Source of the DNA: CALAMC01 sp964459465 | Lineage (GTDB): Bacteria > Zixibacteria > MSB-5A5 > GN15 > PGXB01 | Direction of reading: 5' to 3' | DNA length: 64,000 bases | NCBI GenBank assembly: GCA_964459465.1 | Contig: CAYWLR010000013.1 | Location: 30,270 to 94,269 of the forward strand | In this document: positions 16,573 through 25,289 of the stretch, in pieces | Position numbering within the stretch: the first letter of the stretch is position 1 | Layout: each line of letters begins with the position of its first letter | Notes under the pieces: generated by a model | What the model was told of the DNA's origin: nothing | Databases searched by the model: none | What the model saw: only the letters and a program-made list of their open reading frames with translations | Made by a program: the position numbers and the translations under genes

Positions 16573-17340
16573 ATGCTTATGGAATGGTATATATATCTCT
16601 TGGTCGTCGGCGCGGGTTTTCTGGCCGGGTTTATCAATACTCTGGCCGGAAGCGGGTCGCTGATTACGTTGCCGATGTTGATATTTGCGGGTCTTCCGGC
16701 CAATGTCGCCAACGGTACCAATCGCGTAGCGGTTCTGCTCCAGTGCGTGGTGGCCGTCCGCAAATTCAGGCAGGAAAACATGCTGGATTTGCGCCGGGTG
16801 ATTTATTTAACGATCCCGGCCGTTCTCGGCGCTGTTATCGGGGCGCAAATTGCCGCCGATCTCGATGAACAGCTGATGCGAAGAATTATCGGCGTATTGA
16901 TGGTCATAATGCTGGTCGTGGTGATTGTCAGGCCGCGACGCTGGCTGGAGGGCAAAGCCGACGCCCTGGACCATCGGCCGGGTTGGAAGCAGAATGTCAC
17001 CTTTTTTGGCATAGGTCTTTACGGGGGTTTTATCCAGGCCGGGGTGGGCATATTTCTTCTGGCCGGGCTGGTTTTAAGCGCCGGCTATGAGCTGGTGAGG
17101 GCCAATGCTTTCAAAAATTTCGTAGTCCTCTGCTTTACCGCTTTTGCCCTGGTGGTTTTTATTCTCAACGGCCAGGTCGACTGGGTCCTGGGCCTGGTTC
17201 TGGCTATCGGTAATATGCTGGGTGCCTGGGTTGCGGCGCATATGGCGGTCAAAAAGGGGGCGCCATTTGTAAGATACATTCTCATTGCCGTGATTATCAT
17301 TTCCGCCATTATGTTGCTCGGACTGGAAGATTACGTCTGA
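16573..17340 (+). CDS. TauE/SafE family sulfite/anion exporter
   Basis: A 255-residue membrane protein with about eight hydrophobic helices. The family hallmark GAGFLAGFINTLAGSGSLITLP is at the N-terminus and its repeat, GLYGGFIQAGVGIFLLAGLVL, lies about residue 140, giving two inverted halves. TauE/SafE proteins export sulfite, sulfoacetate or other small anions. The start is uncertain: TTG-ATG-CTT-ATG follow one another at 16570-16579 and no strong ribosome site is present; the ATG at 16573 is used. No sulfur-metabolism gene is adjacent, so the substrate is open. Confidence 0.87.
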   Translation: MLMEWYIYLLVVGAGFLAGFINTLAGSGSLITLPMLIFAGLPANVANGTNRVAVLLQCVVAVRKFRQENMLDLRRVIYLTIPAVLGAVIGAQIAADLDEQLMRRIIGVLMVIMLVVVIVRPRRWLEGKADALDHRPGWKQNVTFFGIGLYGGFIQAGVGIFLLAGLVLSAGYELVRANAFKNFVVLCFTAFALVVFILNGQVDWVLGLVLAIGNMLGAWVAAHMAVKKGAPFVRYILIAVIIISAIMLLGLEDYV

Positions 17341-17445
17341 AATTAGATGTTCAGCTCAATAATACCGGGATATTTTTATTGCCTTGTGGATTTTTCATCC
17401 TTAATATTTTATCGATACAACTAACCTTCAGGAAAGGAAGATCAA

Positions 17446-18015
17446 ATGCTCAAGACTTTTTGTGTGTTTGCGGTCCTGCTGGTTTTTCTGGCTTTGGGCG
17501 CCTATGCCGAAGAAGAACAGAAAGACCTGGCCAAGGAATTGCAGGCGGTCAAGGCGGTTGACTGGAATGAATTGGCCAAGCTTTTGCCCGAAAAAGTTGA
17601 GGGAATGGAAGTAAGCGAGCTCGACGGAGGCTCTATGACGATGGCCGACCCGACCAATCCGGGAAATCAGTTCAGCTATTCATCGGCTTCACGGGCTTAT
17701 ACTTCCAAGGATAAAAAGGAAATCCGCCTGCATATTCTGGATACCGGATTCAATCAGCTTTTGATGACCCCGTTTATGTTGCAAATGGAATACGATTCTC
17801 CGGAGGGGACGGTCAAATCGATTGATATTCAGGGCTTCCCGTCCAAACTGATTTATCAGAAAGACGAGGGCAAAATCACCGGCGTCCAGATTATTTCGCT
17901 GGTGGCCAAAAGAATCCTTGTCACCGGTGAAGGCGATGAGACCGTCACCGAAGAGGATATCCAGAAACTGATTAAAATGATCGATTACAAGAAACTGGCC
18001 TCATTGGCCGAATAA
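17446..18015 (+). CDS. Small exported protein of unknown function
   Basis: A 189-residue protein with a clear signal peptide (LKTFCVFAVLLVFLALGAYA, cleavage before EEEQ) and a good ribosome site (AGGAAAGGAAG). The mature part is acidic and soluble: a short helix (DLAKELQAVKAVDWNELAKLLP), then likely beta strands including IRLHILDTGFNQLL and STDIQGF-like stretch KSIDIQGFPSKLIYQ, ending with a helix. There are no cysteines after the signal peptide, and no lipobox, so it is probably free in the periplasm. I do not recognise the family. A good terminator follows, so the gene is a single unit. Confidence 0.8.
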   Translation: MLKTFCVFAVLLVFLALGAYAEEEQKDLAKELQAVKAVDWNELAKLLPEKVEGMEVSELDGGSMTMADPTNPGNQFSYSSASRAYTSKDKKEIRLHILDTGFNQLLMTPFMLQMEYDSPEGTVKSIDIQGFPSKLIYQKDEGKITGVQIISLVAKRILVTGEGDETVTEEDIQKLIKMIDYKKLASLAE

Positions 18016-18034
18016 AATCGCCGTGCGAATACTT

Positions 18035-18069
18035 ACGCCGCCCGCGAAATTGCGGACGGCGTTTTTTTT
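18035..18069 (+). terminator. Rho-independent terminator
   Basis: Stem ACGCCG-C-CCGC paired with GCGG-A-CGGCGT (one C-A mismatch) around a GAAATT loop, followed directly by eight T. It ends the small exported-protein gene. Confidence 0.88.
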
Positions 18070-18109
18070 CCGGAGTGAAAATGTAGACCGATTTCGTATA
18101 ATATCATGA

Positions 18110-18145
18110 GATTTTGTTGACAAAATCCGATTATGCCTTAAATTA
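18110..18145 (+). promoter_or_regulatory. Candidate promoter with palindrome over the -35 box
   Basis: A perfect 8-bp palindrome GATTTTGT-TG-ACAAAATC (18110-18127) contains a consensus -35 TTGACA (18117-18122). A -10-like TAAATT follows at 18139 with a 16-nt spacer. It lies about 140 bp upstream of the first C10 peptidase gene. A regulator binding the palindrome would block the -35 box; no regulator gene is adjacent. A second TTGACA at 18153-18158 has a weak -10 (TATCGG). Confidence 0.45.
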
Positions 18146-18281
18146 TAAAAGATTGACAGACAGAAAATTAAGCTTTATCGGCTGGACGGGGCGCGGCCGA
18201 TATATTACCGCTCGAAAATGACCGCAATAGATACATTTCACATTTGGCAGCAGTAATTTGAAATATCAAGGAAACCGCAAG

Positions 18282-20378
18282 ATGAAAAAATCCGGAATAA
18301 TGATAATCCCTGTTTATATAGCTTTATTGATTTTCCTATGCGGCCCGACGGCTATGGCCGAAATCGCCAACATTCAGGAAATGGACAACGTCTGCAATAA
18401 CTGGCTGGATTACTATATTCGGCATAACGGGACGTGGGAAAAGTCTGCCGACCCGCAAGTTATTTCTGTAACGGATCTTACGCGCGACGGCCAGATTTTG
18501 GGGCGGTGTTACTCGATTGACCCGGTCGGTTTCGTCGTGGTTCCCGTGCTCAAAGAACTGCCGCCGGTCAAGGCGTATTCTTTCGAAAGCAATCTTGATC
18601 TGGATGCTCCCGAAGGGATGGGGGCGTTGCTTTTGGACGTTCTGGCCAATCGCATGGAAGAATTCGTGAAATATTATGGCAGTGCCGACGCCGTCATGGC
18701 GGATAAATCGGAAGCCATGTTTGACCCGAAAAACCGCCATGCCTGGGATGAATTTACGGTCGGTCCCGATGAATTCAAAGTGGCTCTTGAAAGCAAGTCG
18801 GACGCGGGGTTTAACACGGTCGGACCGCTTCTTAGTACCGCCTGGCATCAGGGTGGACCGTATTATAATTACTGCCCGATGGGTGACGGGGGAAGGTGCG
18901 TGGTGGGGTGTGTCGCCACCGCCGCGGCGCAGATACAGTGGTATCACCAGTGGCCACCGGCCGGTTTCAACGGCCGTAAATATGTTTGGGAAGGCGATAA
19001 TTCCTGCGGGGGTTCAACCCCGCCGATGATGCTGGCGGCCAATATGTCGGATAAATACGAGTATGTCGTGACGACGCATAATCTGGCCGAAATCAGCTAT
19101 GAGATGGGTGTGGCGTTCAGCATGATGTACGGTCGCTGCGGGTCGGGCGCCTACACCAGCAGCTGCCAAAGCATATACCCGCGTCAATACGGATATAAAA
19201 ACAGTGTCGGGGAACACCTCCGCTCCAATTACATGGGATTCGAGTGGTATGATACAATCCGGGCCGACATCAATAACGGATTGCCGCTTTTGTATACCAT
19301 TCACAGTCATGCCATCGTCTGTGACGGGTGGCAAACGGCCGAGGACATGTTCTATTATCATTTCAACTATGGCTGGGGCGGTTCCCAGAATGCATGGTAC
19401 GCCATGGATAATCTGTACTGCCCGTGGGACGGCTGCAATTTTCTGATCGAGCGGTTGTACAATCATATCATTCCCGACCGCGAAATCATGTTCTATGCCG
19501 ACACCATCTCCGGTCATGTCCCGCTGGGAATCCAGTATACGGCCATGTCGGACCGCGAGGTCACGTCGTGGGAGTGGAATTTCGGCGATGGCGGTACGGC
19601 GTATGTCCAGAACCCGACTCATACTTATACGAAAGCCGGGTGTTTCGATGTAACGCTGACCATCACTCACGACCAGGGGAGTCGTACCCTCAAGCGGACC
19701 GAGTTCATATACGCCATAAAGGATTCATTGAAAGCCGGGACGGTCAAGGCCGACGCCGGCCAGACGGTCGCGGTGGTTATCGAAGGGCGCAATTCCGAAC
19801 CACTGTCGCAAATAACGATTCCGGTGGAGTATGGCGGGGGAGTCGGGCTGGTGTATGATTCGATATCGCTCGCCGGGTGTCGCACCGCCCATTTCGAAAA
19901 GAAGAATCTTAAGCATTCCGACATATACAATTCCCGCGTCACCGTGACTTTGCAGGCGCGTCTTGAAGCAAGCTCCTGGACCGAGGATCTTCCGGTCGGC
20001 GCCGGCCCGATATTGAAAGTGTATTTCACGGTGCCGCCGGGGGCCCCCGGGGGCGCCAAATCGGATATACTGGTTGACGGGTACAGCACGTATATGCCGA
20101 CTTTTTCCGGGAATATTTACGGCACCATCTACACTTATGATGTTACCACCGTCGCGGGGCAGGTCAAGACCGATCTGATTTGCGGCGACGCCAACGACGA
20201 TGATGAATGCAACCTGCTGGATATACTGTTTTTGATAAGCAACGTGTATAACAGCGGTCCGCAACCGGTACCGTTCGAGTCGGGCGATGTCAATGTCGAT
20301 GGTTCCATCAACCTGCTGGATATTCTAAGCCTGATCGATTACGTGTATAACAAAACCGGGACGCTGAGTTGTTTGTAA
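18282..20378 (+). CDS. Secreted C10 (streptopain-like) cysteine protease with PKD, cohesin-like and dockerin modules
   Basis: A 698-residue exported protease. A signal peptide (MKKSGIMIIPVYIALLIFL...AMA) precedes a Spi/C10-type propeptide (to about residue 165). The peptidase domain has catalytic C210 in VGCVATAAAQIQWYH and H343 in HAIVCDGW, then the family motif NYGWGG. A PKD domain follows (about 408-475; SWEWNFGDGG), then a cohesin-like beta-sandwich (about 480-625; ITIPVEYGGG, DGYSTYMPTF), then a two-loop dockerin (DANDDDECNLLD, DVNVDGSINLLD) bounded by CGD and SCL. The start at 18282 (AAGGA 8 nt upstream) is preferred over a TTG eight codons earlier. It is paralogous to the gene at 21842 and followed by its own terminator. 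Confidence 0.92.
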   Translation: MKKSGIMIIPVYIALLIFLCGPTAMAEIANIQEMDNVCNNWLDYYIRHNGTWEKSADPQVISVTDLTRDGQILGRCYSIDPVGFVVVPVLKELPPVKAYSFESNLDLDAPEGMGALLLDVLANRMEEFVKYYGSADAVMADKSEAMFDPKNRHAWDEFTVGPDEFKVALESKSDAGFNTVGPLLSTAWHQGGPYYNYCPMGDGGRCVVGCVATAAAQIQWYHQWPPAGFNGRKYVWEGDNSCGGSTPPMMLAANMSDKYEYVVTTHNLAEISYEMGVAFSMMYGRCGSGAYTSSCQSIYPRQYGYKNSVGEHLRSNYMGFEWYDTIRADINNGLPLLYTIHSHAIVCDGWQTAEDMFYYHFNYGWGGSQNAWYAMDNLYCPWDGCNFLIERLYNHIIPDREIMFYADTISGHVPLGIQYTAMSDREVTSWEWNFGDGGTAYVQNPTHTYTKAGCFDVTLTITHDQGSRTLKRTEFIYAIKDSLKAGTVKADAGQTVAVVIEGRNSEPLSQITIPVEYGGGVGLVYDSISLAGCRTAHFEKKNLKHSDIYNSRVTVTLQARLEASSWTEDLPVGAGPILKVYFTVPPGAPGGAKSDILVDGYSTYMPTFSGNIYGTIYTYDVTTVAGQVKTDLICGDANDDDECNLLDILFLISNVYNSGPQPVPFESGDVNVDGSINLLDILSLIDYVYNKTGTLSCL

Positions 20379-20402
20379 CATTGTCCCTACTATAGAATTT
20401 CC

Positions 20403-20437
20403 CGCCCCGGCTGACATTATCGAGCCGGGGCGCTTTC
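20403..20437 (+). terminator. Rho-independent terminator
   Basis: Perfect 10-bp GC-rich stem CGCCCCGGCT/AGCCGGGGCG with a 10-nt loop, followed by CTTTC. It lies 25 bp after the first C10 protease gene. The T-tract is short. Confidence 0.72.
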
Positions 20438-21756
20438 ATGTACGGCGGTCGCGACATGGCATCGGGGGGCCATTATATGGAGTTGCACAGTCCATGAATT
20501 TACGCAAGATTATGGGCGAGTGTCGGTTTCATTAAATTGGGTTTGAATTTGGGAATTTTTAATTTTGCATTCTCTATCCCCATAGTTAACAAGACGATGA
20601 CAAAAGCTTTCCTGTTTTGCTCGCGACTTCGAAGGATTTCAGACCTGCGAAGCTCCATATCTCCGTGTTGGTTACGGCAAAATGGGTTCGTCTTTGAAAA
20701 TTTTTTCATTTTTTACCCTCCTTTCCCCCAAAAAGCTTTGCATGTAATTATAGGCCTCATAATAAAGGGGGGCGGGCAAAATTAACACCGGGTTGGGGGG
20801 TGGGGAAAAAGCCGGGCAGGTTGCTCAATCGCACTTTTCCACCCGTTGAGTGTGTTACCTGTTTGCCTTAGATTACTTTCCACACCCTAAAAGGGTGTGT
20901 TACCGGATTCCGTCGCCAAAACGTCCTGCGAAACCTCGATTCTGTCGAAAAGGGGCAGATCTTTCTAAGCCATGGGCGACCCGGGCCTCCGATCCTGTCG
21001 AAATTGACAATCGTAATATATATCAATTTGCGGCGGGCGGGCAATCACAAAATCGCTATAAAATCGATGTTGATTCCGGGCGGAAACTAAGACGAAAGCC
21101 TATGATTATGAAAAGACAAAGATGTCGGGTTTCTCGCCCCGACTGCGTCGGGACTCGGAACACCGACCATCATAAATTCAATGCTGGCAAAAGGAGAATC
21201 CTGGAAACCAAATCTCGCTTGACTTTAAAGACAGTCGCTACTCGTGGAAAATGAGTATTGGAGCTACCCCTCCGGGGAAGCAATTATGAAAAATGAAAAA
21301 ACGGACCCACGTCCCGGCAAGCTACACGGAGGCAATTAATTATCCATGCCAAAACCGGGGGAAAAAAGGTCGAATTGTGGAGGGCACGCTACAAAGTTGA
21401 TAGTGAAATTGTATTGAGAATAAGGCGTCACGCCGCAAGTCGGCGTGACCTACTTTACTATGACAAAGAACTGGATCCCGGGTCAAGCCCGGGATGACAT
21501 TTAAAATGTAGGATGACATTTAATATGTAGGATGACAAGACAGGATATTCTCGGTTGGTTTGAGGATTGGCAGGATTGGCGGCGGATTTGAGAACCGACC
21601 CTTCAAAGTTCAGGGTCAACGACAGGGCACAACGCAGTGGGGCGAGTCGGCCCTTCAAGGTTCAGGGGCTACGACCGGGCACAACGCACTACGGTGAACC
21701 CACCTTTTAAAGTTCAGGGTAGGGCGGGCTTAATAGGCAGGCTTATAAATCCAGTC
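20438..21756. repeat. Repeat-rich non-coding region (mosaic of hairpins)
   Basis: About 1.3 kb with no gene I can support. It holds several self-complementary modules: CACACCCT/AGGGTGTG (20881-20899), CCCGAC/GTCGGG (21138-21152), GTCACGCCG/CGGCGTGAC (21427-21449), ATCCCGGG/CCCGGGAT (21475-21495) and GACCCT/AGGGTC (21597-21617). Near-identical strings ending in GGGCACAACGCA occur at about 21625 and 21678, and a TTCA-rich partial copy at about 21700. Related modules recur at 44.9, 49.7, 50.4 and 63.9 kb. Short open frames here have repeat-derived composition and no family resemblance. Confidence 0.75.
21471..21499. repeat. REP-type palindrome (CTGGATCCCGGG...)
   Basis: CTGG-ATCCCGGG-TCAAG-CCCGGGAT-GACA, an 8-bp perfect stem with a 5-nt loop. 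From general knowledge, palindromes of this form are scattered through intergenic DNA of many unrelated bacteria. Truncated copies of its right end (GGATGACA) repeat at about 21510 and 21528. Confidence 0.7.
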
Positions 21757-21784
21757 TTGACAGGAATTTAATCGTAGTTATATT
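21757..21784 (+). promoter_or_regulatory. Sigma70-type promoter for second C10 protease
   Basis: A consensus -35 TTGACA (21757-21762), 16-nt spacer and -10 TATATT (21779-21784) lie about 58 bp upstream of the start codon. The predicted start point near 21791 leaves about a 50-nt leader. Confidence 0.6.
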
Positions 21785-21841
21785 GGAAACGGCAACCATT
21801 TACCGCTTTTGACAAGAACCCTCGGCAAGAGAGAGGTCCGC

Positions 21842-23959
21842 ATGCCCAGATTCCTCGTTAACTCGATACTTCCCTTTATGTTAATCGTCGTCATTATGGT
21901 CGGCGCCTTTTCGGTCGTATCGGCCGAAACCGCCAGCAAAGACCAAATGCAGTTGGCCTGCAAGAATTTTTTGACCTATATGGTCGCCCGTAACGGCGAC
22001 TGGGGCGGGTCGGATAATCCGACAATCGCCGCCGCGCAGGACATTATCGAAAACGGCCTGCTGGTGGCGCGCTACTATGAAATCGACCCGGCGGGATATG
22101 TTATAATTCCCGTTTTAAAAGAAATGCCGCCGGTGAAGTCTTATTCGGATATTTATCGGCTCGACCTCGAAGAAAGCGACGGGTTCGCGGCCATGATGCG
22201 CGAAGTGCTCGATAACCGGACGCAGAATTATATCAACCTGTTCGGTTCCATGGATTATGTGCAGGCCGACAAAAGCGGCCAGCCGCGCAAAGGCGAAGAG
22301 CAGTTGGCCATGTGGGCGTACTATCTTCAGGATGAAGTGCAATTCGGACAGACATTGGCACAAAAAGACTTTCTCGATGTCACCGATTACGGCCCGTTGT
22401 TGACGACGGTCTGGCATCAGAATTCACCGTACAATAATCTCTGTCCGTGGGGCGACGGCGGCCGGACGGTGGTCGGGTGCGTGGCGACGGCGACGTCGCA
22501 GATAATGGCTTATTACAAGTGGCCGCCGCAGGGGACGGGGTCGCACGCCTTCATGTGGAGCGGGGACAATTCCTGCGGGGGCAGTACGGCGGCGCAGCTT
22601 CTCGAGGCCGATTACACCGACCCCTATGACTGGGATAATATCGTCAATTCCTGCGGCAGTTGTACTCCCGAGCAACAGGCGGCCCTGGCGGAGCTGTGTT
22701 ACGAGGTCGGGGTGGCGTTCAATATGGACTACGGGCGTTGCGGGTCAGGGGCGTACACGGCCGACGTGCAAAACGTGCTGCCCAATTATTTTCGTTATCT
22801 GAATACAATCGAGAGGCACGACCGGATAAGTTATAACCTCATGGCCTATTCCAATATAATCAAGAACGAGATGATGGCGGCTCGTCCGGCGCAGTACCGT
22901 ATCAGCGGGCACTCCATCGTCTGTGACGGCTGGCGGGAAGTCGGCACGGAATTCCACGTGCACATGAATTACGGCTGGGGCGGGAGTAACAATTCCTGGT
23001 ATGTCATGGACAATCTGCACTGCGACTGGGACGGTTGTTCCCCGATGGTGGAATACGTCATGACCAAAATCATTCCCGATCAGGGGGTAGTGCTGGAAGC
23101 GGATACGACGTACGGCGACGTGCCGTTCGAGGTAGCTTTCACCGGATCGAGCTCGCTGGAAGTGGACAGCTGGGTCTGGTCGTTCGGCGACGGCGATTCG
23201 GCCTTCGTGCAGAATCCGGTGCACGTGTACGAACAGTCGGGGATGTATGACGTGTCTTTGAAAGTGATTGCCGGATCCGAGCAGAGGACGTACACCGCGG
23301 TCAACCTGATTGTGGCCTTCGCCGATACGATGAAATGCGCTAATGTCATGGGCGATCCGGGCGACGATGTCCGTCTCGATATTTATGCCTGCAACACGGT
23401 GCCGGTGCGCAAGCTCAAGATCCCGGTCGAATATTCCGGTTCGCTGTTTCTGACGCTGGATTCATTCACGACCGCGGGGTGCCGGACGGCGGCGATGGAC
23501 AGCGTCCGGCAGGTTCACGCCGATGCATGGGGTCGGCGGACGACGATAACCATCGAAAACTTTTCGGGGACGTACTATAATCTTCCGCCGGGCGACGGGA
23601 AAGTTCTGTCGCTCTTTTTCTCGATTGCTTCGTCGGCGACGTTGAGCCAGACGGTGAATATCGGGCTCGACGGGTATATGTCGCATTTTCCGACGTTTTA
23701 CACGTCGCTGGTGGATTATGCACCGGTGCTGTCGGCGGGGATGGTCACGCTTAATTTCGTGTGCGGCGACGCCTCGGGCGACGGGAGTGTCAATCTGATT
23801 GATATTTTGTATCTCGTCGATAATGTGTATTCGGGTGGTCCGGCGCCCGTGCCGTTTTCCGCCGGTGACGTGGTTTCGGACGGGGTGATAAATCTGCTGG
23901 ATATACTGGCCGTGGTTAATTCGGTGTATTTCGGCGGCGGGGAACTGAATTGCCATTAG
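21842..23959 (+). CDS. Secreted C10 (streptopain-like) cysteine protease with PKD, cohesin-like and dockerin modules (paralogue)
   Basis: A 705-residue protease with the same architecture as the gene at 18282. It has a signal peptide (PRFLVNSILPFMLIVVIM... cleaved near VSA-ET), propeptide to about 170, catalytic C213 in VGCVATATSQIMAYYKWPP and H357 in SGHSIVCDGW, then NYGWGG. Next come PKD (SWVWSFGDGDS), cohesin-like domain (LKIPVEYSGSLFLTLDSF, LDGYMSHFPTF) and dockerin (DASGDGSVNLID, DVVSDGVINLLD) with a CGD...LNCH cysteine pair. The ATG at 21842 has AGAGAGG upstream; a TTG 11 codons earlier is rejected. The two copies are clearly diverged, so the duplication is old or under diversifying selection. 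Confidence 0.92.
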   Translation: MPRFLVNSILPFMLIVVIMVGAFSVVSAETASKDQMQLACKNFLTYMVARNGDWGGSDNPTIAAAQDIIENGLLVARYYEIDPAGYVIIPVLKEMPPVKSYSDIYRLDLEESDGFAAMMREVLDNRTQNYINLFGSMDYVQADKSGQPRKGEEQLAMWAYYLQDEVQFGQTLAQKDFLDVTDYGPLLTTVWHQNSPYNNLCPWGDGGRTVVGCVATATSQIMAYYKWPPQGTGSHAFMWSGDNSCGGSTAAQLLEADYTDPYDWDNIVNSCGSCTPEQQAALAELCYEVGVAFNMDYGRCGSGAYTADVQNVLPNYFRYLNTIERHDRISYNLMAYSNIIKNEMMAARPAQYRISGHSIVCDGWREVGTEFHVHMNYGWGGSNNSWYVMDNLHCDWDGCSPMVEYVMTKIIPDQGVVLEADTTYGDVPFEVAFTGSSSLEVDSWVWSFGDGDSAFVQNPVHVYEQSGMYDVSLKVIAGSEQRTYTAVNLIVAFADTMKCANVMGDPGDDVRLDIYACNTVPVRKLKIPVEYSGSLFLTLDSFTTAGCRTAAMDSVRQVHADAWGRRTTITIENFSGTYYNLPPGDGKVLSLFFSIASSATLSQTVNIGLDGYMSHFPTFYTSLVDYAPVLSAGMVTLNFVCGDASGDGSVNLIDILYLVDNVYSGGPAPVPFSAGDVVSDGVINLLDILAVVNSVYFGGGELNCH

Positions 23960-23982
23960 GCGGGTTTGAAATATGATTTTTC

Positions 23983-24012
23983 AAGGGGACGGATTCGTCC
24001 CCTTTTTATTTT
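23983..24012. terminator. Terminator between convergent genes
   Basis: Stem AAGGGGACG/CGTCCCCTT with loop GATT, followed on the plus strand by TTTATTTT. It ends the second C10 protease gene and lies at the 3' end of the convergent outer-membrane-barrel gene, where the A-rich left side is weaker. Confidence 0.8.
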
Positions 24013-25287
24013 CTAAAAATAAAACCGGAACGAAGAGAACATGATGTCGGTATAGCTTCCAAACTCGCCGTGAAAAGCAATGAGCCCGGAATGCGGGTCG
24101 GCAGGAACCGGTTCGGGGCTTTGGCCCAATCCGATAAAAGCACCGAGTGATAAGTACACATTCTGGGCGATATTGTACTCGCCCCGAAACGACAGCAAGA
24201 CCGACGGGTCGTTGAGGTTACACAACGCCTCACCGCCGACCGTGATAAGCGGCGTCAGCTGGTAGCTGACGCCGGGGGTAATATAGTGTTTGCCCAGCAA
24301 AAATGTCCCGCCTTCGGTATAAGCCGGGTGGGTCATAATCCTGCTCAAATTATAATCTCCGGATTTACCGGCTTCGTTGAAATGATATTCGATAAAACCG
24401 TAGAGGCGCCCGGTCAGGCTGTAATCACCTCCTGCGGAAAGCCGGAAATAATCATAAGCATTATTACGCTTATATTCGGAAAAAGCTTTATTAAAGACAT
24501 AGGCGCCCTCGGCCCAGACTCCGGCGCCGCCGACGGAGCGGGCGAGGTCAAGGCCGAGCATGAGGTGTTCCCGAAAGCCGACAAGGGAGGCCGATATGTC
24601 GGTTTTGGCCAAATAGAATTTGTTTCGTAAAAAGACGGCGCTGTTTTCGAATCGGGCTTTATCGCCGAAAATGTACCCGGCATCGATTTCACTCATGAAG
24701 CCGAGGGGGATACGCAGACGCATGGCATCGACGCCGATCCGGTTTTCGGTGTCGAGTTCCTGACAGGCGTAGGGGGCGATGACATCGGTGGGATTAACGA
24801 CCCGCGCCGAACCCCAGGCGACGGCCTGGCGGCCGAGGATAATATCGGCCAAAGGCAATGAGACGGACAGGTTCAGGCGATCCAGGTTCTGAAATATTTT
24901 AAAATTGTCCGGGTCGTCGGGCGAGGACGGGTACAATAGCTGATCGATATCATCAAGGCGATAAGATTGCGAGTTGTATTCCAAAGGTGAAGTCATGAAG
25001 TAGCCGGGAAATTGATTGTCGTCATGGATTCTCGGTATAATATCGTAGGCGGTGCTTAAAAGAAGGCGGTCGGAAAATCTATAGTCGGCATTAAGGCGCA
25101 GGCGGATGAGGGCAATGCCATAGCTACTGAAGTCAATTGGGTCGTCGAAAGGAGTTTCAACGCGAGGAATATTGTGGGCCGAGAAGAAACTTTTGCAATA
25201 GCCGCCGACGGATAAATCCCCGGCGATGCTTGCCAGAGGAAGAAATAAGCATAGTGCAATGGCACATGTTTTATGGAATGAAAGCAT
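24013..25287 (-). CDS. Outer-membrane beta-barrel protein of an export operon
   Basis: A 424-residue exported protein (signal peptide MLSFHKTCAIALCLFLPLASIA-GD). Almost the whole mature part consists of alternating amphipathic strands (LRLNADYRFSDRLLLSTAYD, LNLSVSLPLADIILGRQAVAW, LYGFIEYHFNE), and it ends in a strand with terminal phenylalanine (SSFRFYF), the usual BAM signal. It has no plug or TonB box. The pattern is like the DUF1302-type porins. It starts 3 nt after the ATPase gene stops, so it is the last cistron of the LolA-like/FtsX/ATPase operon and probably the outer-membrane part of that system. Exact family is not certain. Confidence 0.78.
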   Translation of the reverse strand: MLSFHKTCAIALCLFLPLASIAGDLSVGGYCKSFFSAHNIPRVETPFDDPIDFSSYGIALIRLRLNADYRFSDRLLLSTAYDIIPRIHDDNQFPGYFMTSPLEYNSQSYRLDDIDQLLYPSSPDDPDNFKIFQNLDRLNLSVSLPLADIILGRQAVAWGSARVVNPTDVIAPYACQELDTENRIGVDAMRLRIPLGFMSEIDAGYIFGDKARFENSAVFLRNKFYLAKTDISASLVGFREHLMLGLDLARSVGGAGVWAEGAYVFNKAFSEYKRNNAYDYFRLSAGGDYSLTGRLYGFIEYHFNEAGKSGDYNLSRIMTHPAYTEGGTFLLGKHYITPGVSYQLTPLITVGGEALCNLNDPSVLLSFRGEYNIAQNVYLSLGAFIGLGQSPEPVPADPHSGLIAFHGEFGSYTDIMFSSFRFYF

Positions 25288-25289
25288 AG

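Noticed and set aside
20500..20709. 69-codon minus-strand frame starting MKKFSKTNPFCRNQ
   Set aside because: Short, no domain, sits in the repeat-rich spacer and resembles the spurious frames that repeats of this kind produce.
20850..21254. 134-codon plus-strand frame in the repeat mosaic
   Set aside because: Composition is irregular and it crosses two hairpin modules; no recognisable protein family.
21471..21750. CRISPR array in the repeat-rich spacer
   Set aside because: Repeats are few, of unequal length and without regular unique spacers; no cas gene is present.
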